The notes below the pieces were generated by a model. The model saw nothing but the letters and a program-made list of their open reading frames with translations. It did no database searches and was not told the DNA's origin. Positions 43,311 through 54,100 of a stretch of 64,000 nucleotides of DNA are shown one piece after another. The translations under genes and the position numbers were made by a program. Within the stretch, counting starts at the first letter, position 1. Every line of letters starts with the position of its first letter. Origin of the DNA: Nematopogon swammerdamellus (Eukaryota; Arthropoda; Insecta; Lepidoptera; Adelidae); the NCBI GenBank assembly GCA_946902875.1, contig OX336338.1, forward strand, positions 7,865,971 through 7,929,970. Direction: 5' to 3'.

Positions 43311-43764
43311 GACAGATTAAATGAGATTTTTTATATATTATAGTTTTTAGTTAATTGTCTAGTCTAGTATAATGTAATGGTTTTCATTTGCTAGAAAAGT
43401 ACGCTCTACAAGTTACTGTGAGTAACCTAAGCGAAAATGCAGTTGGTTGTCTTCTGGCAGAAAAATGCCATCTATTTGATCCCACAAGGGCGCGCCTTTA
43501 GCACTTTTTAGTAGCAGCGGGTAGCGCACTACCGCATGCAGAATTGAACATGCTCTATTCTACAGGCGGCTATTTTTCTCATGGCGAGCGGAGGTTGCTG
43601 GCAGAGAGTAGCTTATCGCATACAGCGTTTTCACCAGCCCTTTTTAAGTCTAGCAACTTGTGACCGAGGCTTTAAGGCAATTGCAATTCTCCCTGTAACA
43701 ATGGCAGAAGCGTCGCAAGAGAATAATATTTATTTTCAGTTCAGATAGTTGATCGCAGGGTTCA

Positions 43765-44276
43765 GCTGTAGTATAAGGCCTGCTAATTAGAAAATTGCTG
43801 GTAGCTGGGACTGGTAGGTGAGGGTCTAAGGAACTATTACCAAAAAGAATTGTTTGCTGGAAATGCGTAGTTTCGGAGAAAAAACAAATTTCCCATACAA
43901 AATAAATTTTTCATACAAAACAATTTTTTTTTTTAAGGCACCAAAACATTGGTTTGGAATATAAATGTATGTAAAAACAAGGGAAGTGGGATGGGTGAAT
44001 GTTTCGATGGTTTAAAAAAATTTACCCTAACCTAATGTTGAGGCGGCGCATGTCGTTTTTGGATAAATTCCTATTCAAAATAAATGTTTTGGTGCATTAA
44101 AAAAAAACAAAAAATCTAAAATTGATTTTGTATGAAAAATATTTTTTTCAAAATTTTTTTTCTCCGAAACTATGCATTTCCGACAGAAAATTCTTTTTGG
44201 TAATTAGTTCCTTAGACCCTCACCTACCAGTCCCAGCTACCAGCAATTTTCTAATTAGCAGGCCATATACTACAGC
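43765..44276. mobile_element. 512-bp MITE with long inverted repeats
   Basis: The left end GCTGTAGTATAAGGCC and right end GGCCATATACTACAGC extend inward nearly perfectly for about 85 bases (ctgctaattagaaaattgct, gggactggtaggtgagggtc), then more weakly to about 190. The centre contains ttaccctaacctaatgttga and ggcggcgcatgtcg, also found at 51418 and 52034. It lies about 120 bp inside intron 1 from the exon-1 donor of wnd. Confidence 0.85.
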
Positions 44277-44397
44277 GCACCCGATCGCAGCACAAGTCTT
44301 CAAAATCTCGTATGCCCGTCTTTTGGGCCACTGCGTATGCTCTTGCGTGCTCTATTGCGTCAGCGAGCGAGGACGTCGTGTTGTGAACATTACCCAC

Positions 44398-44614
44398 CTA
44401 TGCGTTGCTTCATTTCGGCCCTGTAGAAGAGAGAGACCACCGGCCCGAAGCATGCGACCACGCCGTCCATCCAACCGTTGACGAGCATCTTCTTGTCGTC
44501 GAGCTGAGGCGGCGGAGGTTGCGGGGCGGCCCTCTCCGCCGTCGCTCGGTCGCCGCTCGCGGCCCCACACTCCGGACGGTCGCCGCTCTCGTCCCCCGGC
44601 CCCTGGTTGTCCAT
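44398..44614 (-). CDS. wnd: Wallenda/DLK MAP3K exon 1 (N-terminus)
   Basis: 217-bp exon from an ATG at 44614 to a donor (gtgggt) beginning at 44397, leaving in phase 1, which matches exon 2. It encodes residues 1-72: an acidic/proline-rich start (MDNQGPGDESGDRPE, PQPPPPQLDDKK) and the segment NGWMDGVVACFGPVVSLF. The GWxDGxxxCxxPV pattern precedes the kinase domain in DLK/LZK proteins, supporting membership in the gene. The frame stays open upstream of this ATG without a recognisable motif, so an earlier start is possible. No TATA box is evident; the upstream 200 bases include a MITE fragment. Confidence 0.82.
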
Positions 44615-44784
44615 CTCGTCTTCGGCGGCTGATGGACGACGCTCTCGGCCCCTTTTACAGCGTTACGGTATCGATCTACCACGAAGCAAGAAAACAACTA
44701 CACACTCACACAGACACCGAGCTGTCGCGTCCACAGAACACATCAACAAGAGACTCACAGTTGACAAATGACAACAAACAACTT

Positions 44785-44845
44785 TTCCTTGTCCCTTCGC
44801 CGTTATGTGCCGTTATGTTGTCTCCACTGTCTATCTGTCAAAACA
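44785..44845. repeat. fragment of the 864-1112 MITE near the wnd start
   Basis: The words cccttcgccgttatg, gttatgttg and tctccactgtc match the end of the MITE at 864-1112. It lies about 170-230 bp upstream of the predicted wnd start codon. Confidence 0.6.
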
Positions 44846-45545
44846 CCGTTGAGGGTTGCTATGTGTACAGATTTACCCGTCATTATTGGTATTTATGAAT
44901 GTATGGGGCGATGGGACAAAAATCATAACTTCGGTATTTCTTCATGGATTTTGGTGAAATAAAAATTACTTACTCGTACTCACTAGAACCTACATTTTCA
45001 GCAATCCCCTATTCCTACAGGAAAATAATTGGGAGATGGTAAAATATTATGAGTTTGAGGAATATGACGAGGAATATTGTATTTAATTAAAAAAAAAACT
45101 CAAGACATAAAAAACTGTATTTTAAACTGAAAAGATTATTTTATACGTATAAATCTATTAAAGCAAGTACCCTAAACGTAGTAATATTAAAATGTTTATT
45201 TAACTAATTAATTTCGAATAAAAACTACTACTTTCGATTTTATACCTAAGTAACATACTTATTTCTAATACATATATTTAACGTCATCATTATTCTATTA
45301 TACTAACAATAAATACCTTATTGGGAATCCGAAGAATCTTCGTCACTACTTCTAAATTGGCCAGTTTAATTATATTTTACGCTGTTAGTTGAGTAATTCT
45401 TGCAAATTTACTTCTGCCGAAATTTCAGATGCGGCTTCTGATGGCAGAAGGGAATTTTTATATTGGCTTGGCGCATAGAGGCTAGGAAACACGTCTTTGT
45501 TCACACCATTTACCACAGACCTTAACACTTTATATTATATTTAGT
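44846..45545. other. region upstream of wnd exon 1, no gene seen
   Basis: AT-rich flank that should contain the wnd promoter or further 5' UTR. I see no defined core promoter element. Confidence 0.3.
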
Positions 45546-45918
45546 TTAAGAGCGTGTCGTGCAAAATGACAGGCGACGGTGCTGCCACTCAAGTAAATAA
45601 TATATATCTCTTAAACAAAGCCATAACTGGAAAAAACAAGCGATGAAGCTGTAGTTGATTTTGATTATGATATTCTAAGATACTGAAAACAGTTTTATAT
45701 TGCTCAGTTTACGGTGGCCACCGAAATCCGTTATAATGATTGTGCATAAACTGAGCAATATAAAACTGTTTCCAGTATCTTAGAATATCATAATCAAAAT
45801 CAACTACAGCTTCATGGCTTGTTTTTTCCAGTTATGGCTTTGTTTTAAGAGATATATATTATTTACTTGAGTGGCAGCACCGTCGCGTCGCCTGTCATTT
45901 TGCACGACACGCTCTTAA
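45546..45918. mobile_element. snapback MITE with about 160-bp arms and TTAA flanks
   Basis: Left arm 45550-45710 and right arm about 45752-45914 are nearly perfect inverted copies (gagcgtgtcgtgcaaaatga, aagctgtagttgattttgat, gagcaatataaaactgttt) around a loop of about 40 bases. TTAA stands at both borders (45546-45549 and 45915-45918), the piggyBac-type target, though the ends do not begin with CCC. Non-coding. Highly hairpin-prone. Confidence 0.8.
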
Positions 45919-45931
45919 GATAAGCCTAAAT

Positions 45932-46420
45932 CTAAATACAAAGCCAGTGCTTGAAGAGGAGTGAAGGAAGACGCCTGACCTTGAGTTTGTGAACACGTAG
46001 CAAATTGCAACTCATCAGATGTCCTGCTAGCTGCGAGATCCGAGACGCGCTTTTTTTTGTCTTCAGGGACGCATCTTCGAACGGCTGATAGGGTCTTCCA
46101 CGAGGACGACTTGGTCCAGTCTGGCCTTTTTCAGTGTCAGCGGGCGCTGGAGCAGCTGTCAATTCTTCTGGCAACGTGATCTCCTTCTGAAGGCATGCTT
46201 CGTTGCGTTCACGAATTTTTGGCGGTTACGGCCGACATCGCCCAACTTTTCGTTAATTTAAATAAAATAGACTGCTGAAAGCCTTCAGTTTATCTCGATA
46301 TTCATCTGTGCAGGATGTTACGTTCAACAGTGAACATAATTTCTCAAAAACGACCGCTTTTAACCTTTTCCGCTCTCGCAGCACACTTCTGCGAGATCGA
46401 GATTTTTAATAGTTGCTGCC
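45932..46420 (-). pseudogene. degenerate transposon-protein-like coding remnant
   Basis: The minus strand reads VVFEKLCSLLNVTSCTDEY, then after a stop PEELTAAPAPADTEKGQ, RGRPYQPFEDASLKTKK and SRISQLAGHLMSCNLL. A GRP.. FED.S..TKKR-type segment is common in N-terminal regions of several transposon-encoded proteins. Frames are broken. It lies 1 kb from the Transib element and could be a related remnant, but that link is speculative. Confidence 0.35.
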
Positions 46421-46960
46421 GGCTGAAAAAAAAAACAACTATGTCAGTCGCAGGCAGACGCAGATGAATTTAATGTAAATTAAAGTATATGAATGTAGCA
46501 ATAGGAAAACATAAAAACCACCATATGTTATTCCATGTTTTTTTTAAAGCTCTGTGAAAGTTCGTTAATGCATACATTTTAAGCAAAATCAGAACAAAGA
46601 CTTTTATCACATATAGAATTTGAATCGTGCAATTTATATTATATATTAATTATATAACATATATTAATTATTTTTTTAAAGTACTTACCGGGGCCTGTAA
46701 ACTACATGGTGATTTGATCGTAAACACGTGATACTTTTACTTCAACAAAACGTAAAGCACAAGGGACAAAATGCGACTGATAGTGATAAGCAATTAGTGC
46801 ATCGCGCATGGGACTACCAAAATGGAGGGGGTATAATTAGCCAATGGCAATCGACTACGTCATAATCCCTGATCATGACGAGGTAATGACTCATCCTCTT
46901 CACAATAACAAGTTCAAATTGAATGTAGTTGAAAGTTGATTTTTGCATTATTGTCCAAGG
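46421..46960. other. no feature recognised
   Basis: AT-rich flank without exon, RNA gene or repeat pair recognised. Confidence 0.4.
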
Positions 46961-46984
46961 GACGAGGCACAGGTCGTCGCGTCG

Positions 46985-47150
46985 TCGTCCGGTCCCCTTG
47001 AATCCATTGCATGGATCCTATTAGGTAATATGATCTTCACAATCTGGCAACACGAATTTAAGCACTGACCTGACCTGACCTGACCGTGAGACTGACAGTG
47101 GAGCCAACATAACGCCGAAGGGAACTTTTAGAGAGCTTTCCAACTAAAAG
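46985..47150. repeat. rearranged fragment of the 864-1112 MITE family
   Basis: Words caatctggcaacacgaattt, aagcactgacctgacc, gacagtggagccaacataac, cgaagggaacttttag and ctttccaactaaaag correspond to parts of the MITE at 864-1112 in a changed order. A short gacct run expands the middle. Confidence 0.6.
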
Positions 47151-47380
47151 TACGAATGTCTCTTTGTAGTAACGTTAACTTTTTTATTTATTTATTTTTC
47201 TACGGAAAGGCAAAGATAGTGTGACCGTATAGCCACAACAACCACAAAACACTGTTATTAGAAATGACTTAGCCTGCGGAAATCAAAACTGGGGCCAAAA
47301 ATAAAACTTCACGAAAAGAATTTATTATAGCGACTTAGGATTGCCTCTTCTCCGGCGCTGCGGGAAGTGCAGCTCCGCCG

Positions 47381-50300
47381 CACTATGGATCGAGAAACGG
47401 CCTCCATAGTATTAGGAGATTTTTTTCGCAAACTTCATTTTTTTTAAAAAACTGTTTTTGTTATATTTAGGGTTACATAAGATAATACGAAATATATAGT
47501 TGTAGTGATATCAGTCAAGTATATATTTTATTAAAAATACTTGAAGTTTTCAGTTGTATGGGACGGAGAATGTTTCGTCGATTTTTTCAAAAGTCTTTCG
47601 AGGTGTCGCAGATCTTTTAATACATCATGAAGTAGACCACGAGTGTAATAAGACCACATAAAAACTGTAACCCAATTCGACCCGGTATAGAAAATATGTA
47701 AGTCCGAATTTATAAATTTTCGTCTATTTTCCATATACATTATTTATGGTTTAACTTTACAATTAATTACATTTTCTTATGTTTTGTGATTGCCAAGTGT
47801 GTAAGTTATACTAATTGGTACATTATGTAACAACTATACCTACCACTGTGGTCGAAAATACCCTCCAATATTTGTAGCGTTTTAAATGTTTATTCGTTAT
47901 TCATAATTGATTTGAGGACATATTAAATAAACAAATATGTAAAGACGCGTAGCTTGACAGTACGTATGTATGTTAGGTTCAAATATATAAAGTATATATA
48001 TATATTTTTTATATTTTAAAATTTGCAATGTATGGGACGGAGAACATTATATTTATTTTGCCGGACTACAAAGATGTGTCAAACTCTTATTAGCAAGGTT
48101 GTGTAGCACAACATAAAAATAAACACAATCAGTGAAAAAAAATTTAGAAAGGTGCAGCCTTCCGAGTATCGACAGGTCAAGTCAAAGTATAGCATTTTTT
48201 ACCTTTTTTCTTTAACAGTAATTTTTGGTTACATTATGATTGTACAATTATTAAGCAGGTATGCAAATATGTGAGGCATATAATTCTATATCAGATATGT
48301 ACAGACCATTCCGATTAACAGTGTAAAAAAATAGCAATATTTTTATTTAATAAAACTGAAAACATTATAGTACATTATTCGAAACTGTTAAGAGCTAACA
48401 AAGTCTAAACAGTAACGTGATGTTGAACGTGAAGGAAAAGAGGCTGTACAAAAAAAAAAAATTGTGAACGCACTTTCTCAAGATGTTAAAAAAATTTGTA
48501 TTCAAAATTGTTTTATATAAAATTTGAGCCGGTATAGAAAATATGTAAGTCCGAATTTGTAGATTTTTGTTTTCTTTCCTTTAAATATAATTTACAGTTT
48601 TAGAATAGAACATAAATACAAGGCTTTGCAGCTCATTCATTATGACGACGCATTAGATACTAATTACCATTCGGTAAGACGAAAACATTCCCACATCCCT
48701 GTTTGTGAAACCCCACTATATTTGTAAAAACCGGTTTAGTACATCAGGTGGTGTCCTTTGGTCGCGAATTTCAGTTTAGTATTTGTTCAACGCGCGTAAG
48801 GGACGGATCTCTCCTTTCGAAACGAGTTATCGCTGTTTTCAAATACTTTCCTTCCTGCATCATTACTTGAAAACTAGGTACATTTTCGGTTCGAACTCTA
48901 ACATTTTACAAAATGAAAGAGTTTAAATCAAATCTGAAACTTTTTGTTTTCTCAAAAAACGAGCAAGGCCTCTCCGACCCAAACATACTATTTGACAAGT
49001 TTTCCGTTCATATATCTGATGAAAACCGTGATCAATCAAGTGTTTTTGTAAAATCTACTTGTCTAATATGTATAAAAAGTGGAAAAGTACAAATTATTTG
49101 TTCAGTTTCTTCAAATGCAAATTTGAAACATGGTTGACGTCAGACATAAAGTGGCCCGAATATGTTCAAAACATACCTCAAGAACCAAGACATGAGGAAG
49201 CGGAACCATTCGTGCCGCAATCACCAGCGAAACAGTATTCAGAAGCTTCAACATCTCCTAAACCAGAGTCAGTCCTCGAAAACAATTCCACGAACTTCAC
49301 TACCAGCCAAAAAGGCGCAGAACCGCACATCTGTGTACGGAAAATGACTTCGACGAGCTCGCATTCGCTGCGGTGAGTAAAGGTATTAATACGGAAAGAC
49401 ATGAGTTGCTGAGGTGCTTAAGTTTCTTCTGGAAAATTCAGATGAGGTTGGTAGAATAAAGGAATACATTCAAGTTAAAAAAAAAACAATACTCGCCGGA
49501 GAAAGCCCTCAGCCTCTTCAGTTCCCAGCAACTCTCCAAATCGCAATACTGCGAACTACGGGCAACGGCAATTGAAGCAGGAGTTGAACTGTATCCCTTA
49601 TACTATCAGCTCCAAAAAAAAGGTCGAGTGTTACCGTCCGAAAGAAAGTGTCAAGGTCGCGGAAGTGGAAGCACGTATTTTTGCAGCATACAATAATGCA
49701 GGAAGGAAAGTATTTGAAAACAGCGATAACTCGTGTCGAAAGGAGAGATCCGTCACTTACGCGCGTTGAACAGATAATAAACTGAAATTCGCGACCGAAG
49801 GACACTAATTACCGGTTTTTACAAATATATTGGGGTTTCACAAACAGGGATGTGGGAATGTTTTCGTCTTACCGAATGATAATTTGTATCTAATGCGTCG
49901 TCATAATGAATGAGCTGCAAAGCCTTCTATGTATGTTCTATTCTAAGATTGTAAATTATATTTAAAGGAATGAAAACAAAAATCTACAAATTCAGACTTA
50001 CATATTTTCTATACCGGCTCGAATTTTATATAAAACAATTTTTTTATAAAATTAATTTTGGTGAATCTTTTATTTATAAGTTCGGTTTATTAATTTGTTC
50101 TGTTTTTATTCAACCTTGTATTTATTTTGGTGAATAATTTTGAATAGAAATTTTTTTAACATCTTGAGAAAGTGCAACTGTTCACGATTTTTTTTTGTAC
50201 AGCCTCTTTTTCGTCACGTTCAACATCACGTTACTGTTAAGACTTTGTTAGTTCTTAACAGTTTCGAATAATGTACTATAATGTTTTCAGTTTTATTAAA

Positions 50301-51254
50301 TAAAAATATTGCTATTTTTTACACTGTTAATCGGAATGGTGTGTATGTACATATCTGATATAGAATTATATGCCTCACATACCTGCTTAATAATTGTGCA
50401 ATCATAATGTAACCAAAACTTACTGTTAAAGAAAAAAGGTAAAAAATGCTATACTTTGACCTGTTGATACTTGGAAGGCTGCACCTTTCTAACATTTTTT
50501 TTACTGAGTGTGTTTATTTTTATGTTGTGCTACACTACCTTGCTAATAAAAGTTTGACACATCTTTGTAGTCCGGCAAAATAAATATAATGTTCTCCGTC
50601 CCATACATTGCAAATTTTAAAATATAAAAAATATATATATATACTTTATATATTTGAACCTAACATACATACGTACTGTCAAGCTACGCGTCTTCACATA
50701 TTTGTTTATATAATGTGTCCTCAAATCAATTATGAATACCAAATAAACATTTAAAACGCTACAAATATTGGAGGGTATTTTCGACTACAGTGGTAAGTAT
50801 AGTTGTTACATAATGTACCAATTAGTATAACTTACACACTTGGCAATCACAAAACATAAGAAAATGTAATTAATTGTAAAGTTAAACTATAAATAATGTA
50901 TAAAGAAAATAGACGAAAATTTATAAATTCGGACTTAATATTTTGTATACCGGGTCGAATTGGGTTACAGTTTTTATGTGGTCTTATTACACTCGTGGTC
51001 TACTTCATGATGTATTAAAAGATCTGCGACACCTCGAAAGACTTTTGAAAAAATCGACTAAACATTCTCCGTCCCATACAACTGAAAACTTCAAGTATTT
51101 TTAATAAAATATCTACTTGACTGATATCTCTACAACTATATATTTCGTATTATCTTATGTAACCCTAAATATAACAAAAATAGTTTTTCAAAAAAAATCA
51201 AGTTTGCGAAAAAAATCTCCTAATACTATGGAGGCCGTTTCTCGATCCATAGTG
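47381..51254. mobile_element. Transib-like element with about 1.5-kb inverted arms
   Basis: Both ends read CACTATGGATCGAGAAACGG inward, and the flanks carry an exact 5-bp duplication CGCCG (47376-47380 and 51255-51259). A CACxxTG-type terminus plus a GC-rich 5-bp target duplication is the Transib signature; Transib is the superfamily related to RAG1. The left arm (47381-48866) and right arm (49690-51254) are inverted copies of high similarity; the right arm holds an extra stretch near 50040-50160. The 823-bp centre and the start of the right arm contain broken transposase-like frames. Autonomous Transibs have short TIRs, so these arms are unusual. Confidence 0.85.
48913..49790 (+). pseudogene. 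broken Transib transposase-like coding sequence
   Basis: From ATG at 48913 the frame reads MKEFKSNLKLFVFSKNEQGL and continues to a stop at 49137. A shifted frame continues with FSFFKCKFETWLTSDIKWPE and then a Ser/Pro/Glu-rich stretch to 49376. A third part (about 49495-49770) reads SPEKALSLFSSQQLSKSQYC, LRATAIEAGVELYP and VECYRPKESVKVAEVEARIF. The LSxxxALSLFxxxxLSKxQYxxLR type of segment is what I associate with N-terminal parts of Transib/RAG1-like transposases. The catalytic DDE core is absent; stops and frameshifts make it inactive. The last portion extends into the right inverted arm. Confidence 0.5.
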
Positions 51255-51387
51255 CGCCGCCGTCCTTGCGTAACACCGCTCAGGCACCCATGCTCGCCTC
51301 CGCAGCTTCGGCTTTTTGGTCGGCTGCGGCGACCAGCCTCAGCCGCTCGTGCCAAGCGCCGCTAAAGAAGTTTTCACTTCAATAACT

Positions 51388-52130
51388 AGGGTTAATATAA
51401 AGAACCTATACCCTATATTAACCCTAACCTAATGTTGAGGCGGTGCATGTCGTTTTTGTTACGTTTCGTTTCGAGCCGAGTGTTTACGAAAGGAGCCAAA
51501 GGAGCCAGGAAGGAGCCAGGAAGTCTTTCAGGTGTCAAACGCGAGACGTGACGTGAGTGGTTATATTCTCTGTGGATGACGCCGAACTCCGCCAAAGCGA
51601 GTTGAAAGAAAATAAGTTTTTGACTGTCTCTTTGGCCCTTAAAATCACCCAGCAATTTCGTTGTACGCCAAAGCGGTTGCGGTTATTTCTATGCCCTAAG
51701 TTGTACGGCGATGTGAGCCAAAGAAGTAAATAAGAGTTGAAATAGAAATTACGAAAATCGTAGGTATTGATTTTTATCGATAGTTTTACATTTCAACAAT
51801 TGCTTCTTTGAACACTGTTTTTATGCCCACGTTTTCTGTTGCAAGGAGAAAGTTGCCTTTGGTTACATTCAGTAGGTAGTTTGAATGTCTTTGTTTCTAA
51901 TGTCATCATCATCAGCCCGTTATCAGTCACGAGTCGTTCCGCGTACAAAGTCTCCGCTCACTTCCTCCGTCAAAAACAGCTTTGGTGGTTTAAAAAAAAA
52001 ATAACCAGGGTTAATATAAAGAAATTCTTTATATTAACCCTAACCTAATGTTGAGGCGGTTGTATTTCCGAAAATGTGACGGAGGGAATGAGCATATCCC
52101 ATAGAGAGACTTTGTACACGGAACGGCTCG
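51388..52130. repeat. MITE-like segment with two palindromic ends
   Basis: Palindromes agggttaatataaag ... ctatattaaccct at about 51388-51425 and agggttaatataaag ... ctttatattaaccct at about 52009-52042 are each followed by aacctaatgttgaggcgg, so the boundaries repeat in direct orientation. In addition 51932-51975 (gagtcgttccgcgtacaaag, tctccgctcacttcctcc) is complemented at about 52078-52130. Overlapping MITE insertions are likely. Confidence 0.55.
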
Positions 52131-52230
52131 TGTATCGGTCCAGTGCTGGACATAGGCCCTTCCAAAGGCACGCCACCACACGCAGTCTTCCCCTCTTATC
52201 ATCCATCCACTCGGGCTACCTTTGACTGGG
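52131..52230 (-). mobile_element. RTE-like 3'-end fragment
   Basis: Words ccagtgctggacataggccc, aaggcacgccaccacacgc and cttcccctcttatcatccat have the layout of RTE 3' ends (compare 21043-21190, ccactgctggacatacgcct). Orientation inferred as minus. Confidence 0.5.
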
Positions 52231-52431
52231 AAACTTAATTTTCAGCGTTTACGCGACAAATTTTTTGTGCGCGCGACATTGTTTTTCGTAGAATGTTTTA
52301 ATAATTAAAAGACATTTGCTCAAGTGTAAAACACTCCATAACTAATTTGTTACTTCTGCACTTCTGCACCGATTAATTAACGAACAAATGTGAAATTTGG
52401 CGACAAATAAAAATCGGGGCAGAATTTTTTT

Positions 52432-52830
52432 TTATGAGAAACGGATTCAAGACTGATCTCTTCGCTGTGGAAGTCGGAGCAAGAGGACTACCAGCGAAGT
52501 CGCTCTACAGTCTCTTCAAGAATCTAGGGCTCCCAAGATCGACGCTAAGCTCATATATGGAGAGAGCTTCGAAAACGTCACTGGAAGCATCCTACAGAAT
52601 ATGGATAGGTAGAGAGAGGGACGTCGAGAGCGGGACTGGTGGTTTCCCCGCGTCCTAGTCAACGCAGACTAGCTGACGAGGGCTTGAAGCGAGCCGAAAC
52701 GTGAAGCATGCGCGGGAAATTTAGAGTGGCCACTCGCTAGTCCCGGCCTCGATTAATACCCTCCTCTACTGCCGATGGGCCCGGATATGTTCGGTGAAGC
52801 CATCGCAAGCTTAGATCCACACCTTCCTTT
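52432..52830 (+). pseudogene. retroelement C-terminal domain, copy 2
   Basis: The frame 52434-52658 reads RNGFKTDLFAVEVGARGLPA, LYSLFKNLGLPRSTLSSYME, RIWIGRERDVESGTGGF and a stop. It is followed by the conserved 3' flank (ctagctgacgagggcttgaa, gcgagccgaaacgtgaagca, ccgatgggcccggatatgtt). It begins abruptly at 52432, so it is a 3' fragment. It is nearly identical to 53372-53772. Confidence 0.8.
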
Positions 52831-53089
52831 TACTTGGCCTTCCTGTTTTATATACAACCAATTATATTTAACTTGAAGCGCCATCTGACCTTGCGGAAAG
52901 GGCTGGCCGGCATAAAAGAAAAAAAAAAATAGCAAATTGTGATTTCTATAAATATTTCTTATTAGAACGAGTGAAAATGCTTGGCTGTATGGATAAAAAC
53001 CTTTGCCTTTCTTATAGAACACACTTTAAACATGTTCCAGGCACACGGTAAACCCAGGAAAACTATTATTTTGATGGCTGTAATTTGTT

Positions 53090-53772
53090 TTTTATAACTA
53101 CGTAATCTCTGGCAGGATGTTGTGAAACCTGGAGCCAATAAGCTGCCCAAAGATAGGACTAAACCTTCTTCAATTTTGGGAGCAGCAAAGGATTGGGAAT
53201 TGTTGATGGACACACATGAGAAGCATTACCAAATGCCTTCGGAAATCTGCTCATATTCTCAAAAGCGACAAAGCATGTAGTACTTGTTGAACTTACAGTT
53301 CCATGGGAAAGTAACATACCGAAGGACCACAACATCAAACTTAACAAGTACTGCAACTTAGTAGACCGGATTGTGAGAAACGGATTCAAGACTGATCTCT
53401 TCGCTGTGGAAGTCGGAGCAAGAGGACTACCAGCGAAGTCGCTCTACAGTCTCTTCAAGAATCTAGGGCTCCCAAGATCGACGCTAAGCTCATATATGGA
53501 GAGAGCTTCGAAAACGTCACTGGAAGCATCCTACAGATTATGGATAGGTAGAGAGAGGGAGGTCGAGAGCGGGACTGGTGGTTTCCCCGCGTCCTAGTCA
53601 ACGCAGACTAGCTGACGAGGGCTTGAAGCGAGCCGAAACGTGAAGCATGCGCGGGAAATTTAGAGTGGCCACTCGCTAGTCCCGACCTCGATTAATACCC
53701 TCCTCTACTGCCGATGGGCCCGGATATGTTCGGTGAAGCCATCGTAAGCTTAGATCCACACCTTCCTCCTTC
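53090..53772 (+). pseudogene. retroelement C-terminal domain, copy 3 (longest)
   Basis: Adds about 280 bases upstream of copy 2: VVKPGANKLPKDRTKPSSIL, GAAKDWELLMDTHEKHYQMP and (frameshifted) a relic of the VELTVPWE segment, then NGFKTDLFAVEVGARG to the stop at about 53597 and the same 3' flank. The layout PSSILGAAKDWELLMD ... VELTVPWE ... VEVGARG matches the C-terminal nuclease-like part of a family of metazoan retroelements. Frame breaks make it inactive. Confidence 0.8.
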
Positions 53773-54100
53773 TAACGTTAACAAGTCTAACGTTATTAGA
53801 TTGTTATTTGAATAGATTTATATAATTGATATATGATTTGCAAAGGGTAATTTCGGCAATTTTAGCTTAAAAAAATGTCACATGTGTTTTGTTTTTCTTG
53901 CAGTTGAAAAAATTCATGTTCTTCTAAATAAGTGAATCCTCACTTGTTGTATACTTTGTGGAGAACTTCATTGGTTACTAGTGTCAATAAATTTTTAATC
54001 TCGCTTTACGAAATATTTTGAGTTTACGTGCGCCAAATTTCGCATGTATCTGCGCGACAACAATAGCAAGTAAACCAAGGGGTGTAAACATATTTAATAA
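53773..54100. other. no feature recognised
   Basis: AT-rich spacer between the retroelement copy and the second composite foldback element. Confidence 0.4.

Noticed and set aside
49518..49805. 95-codon minus frame across the Transib centre/right arm
   Set aside because: Antisense to the transposase-like plus frames; its Cys/Phe-rich text has no family match that I can see.
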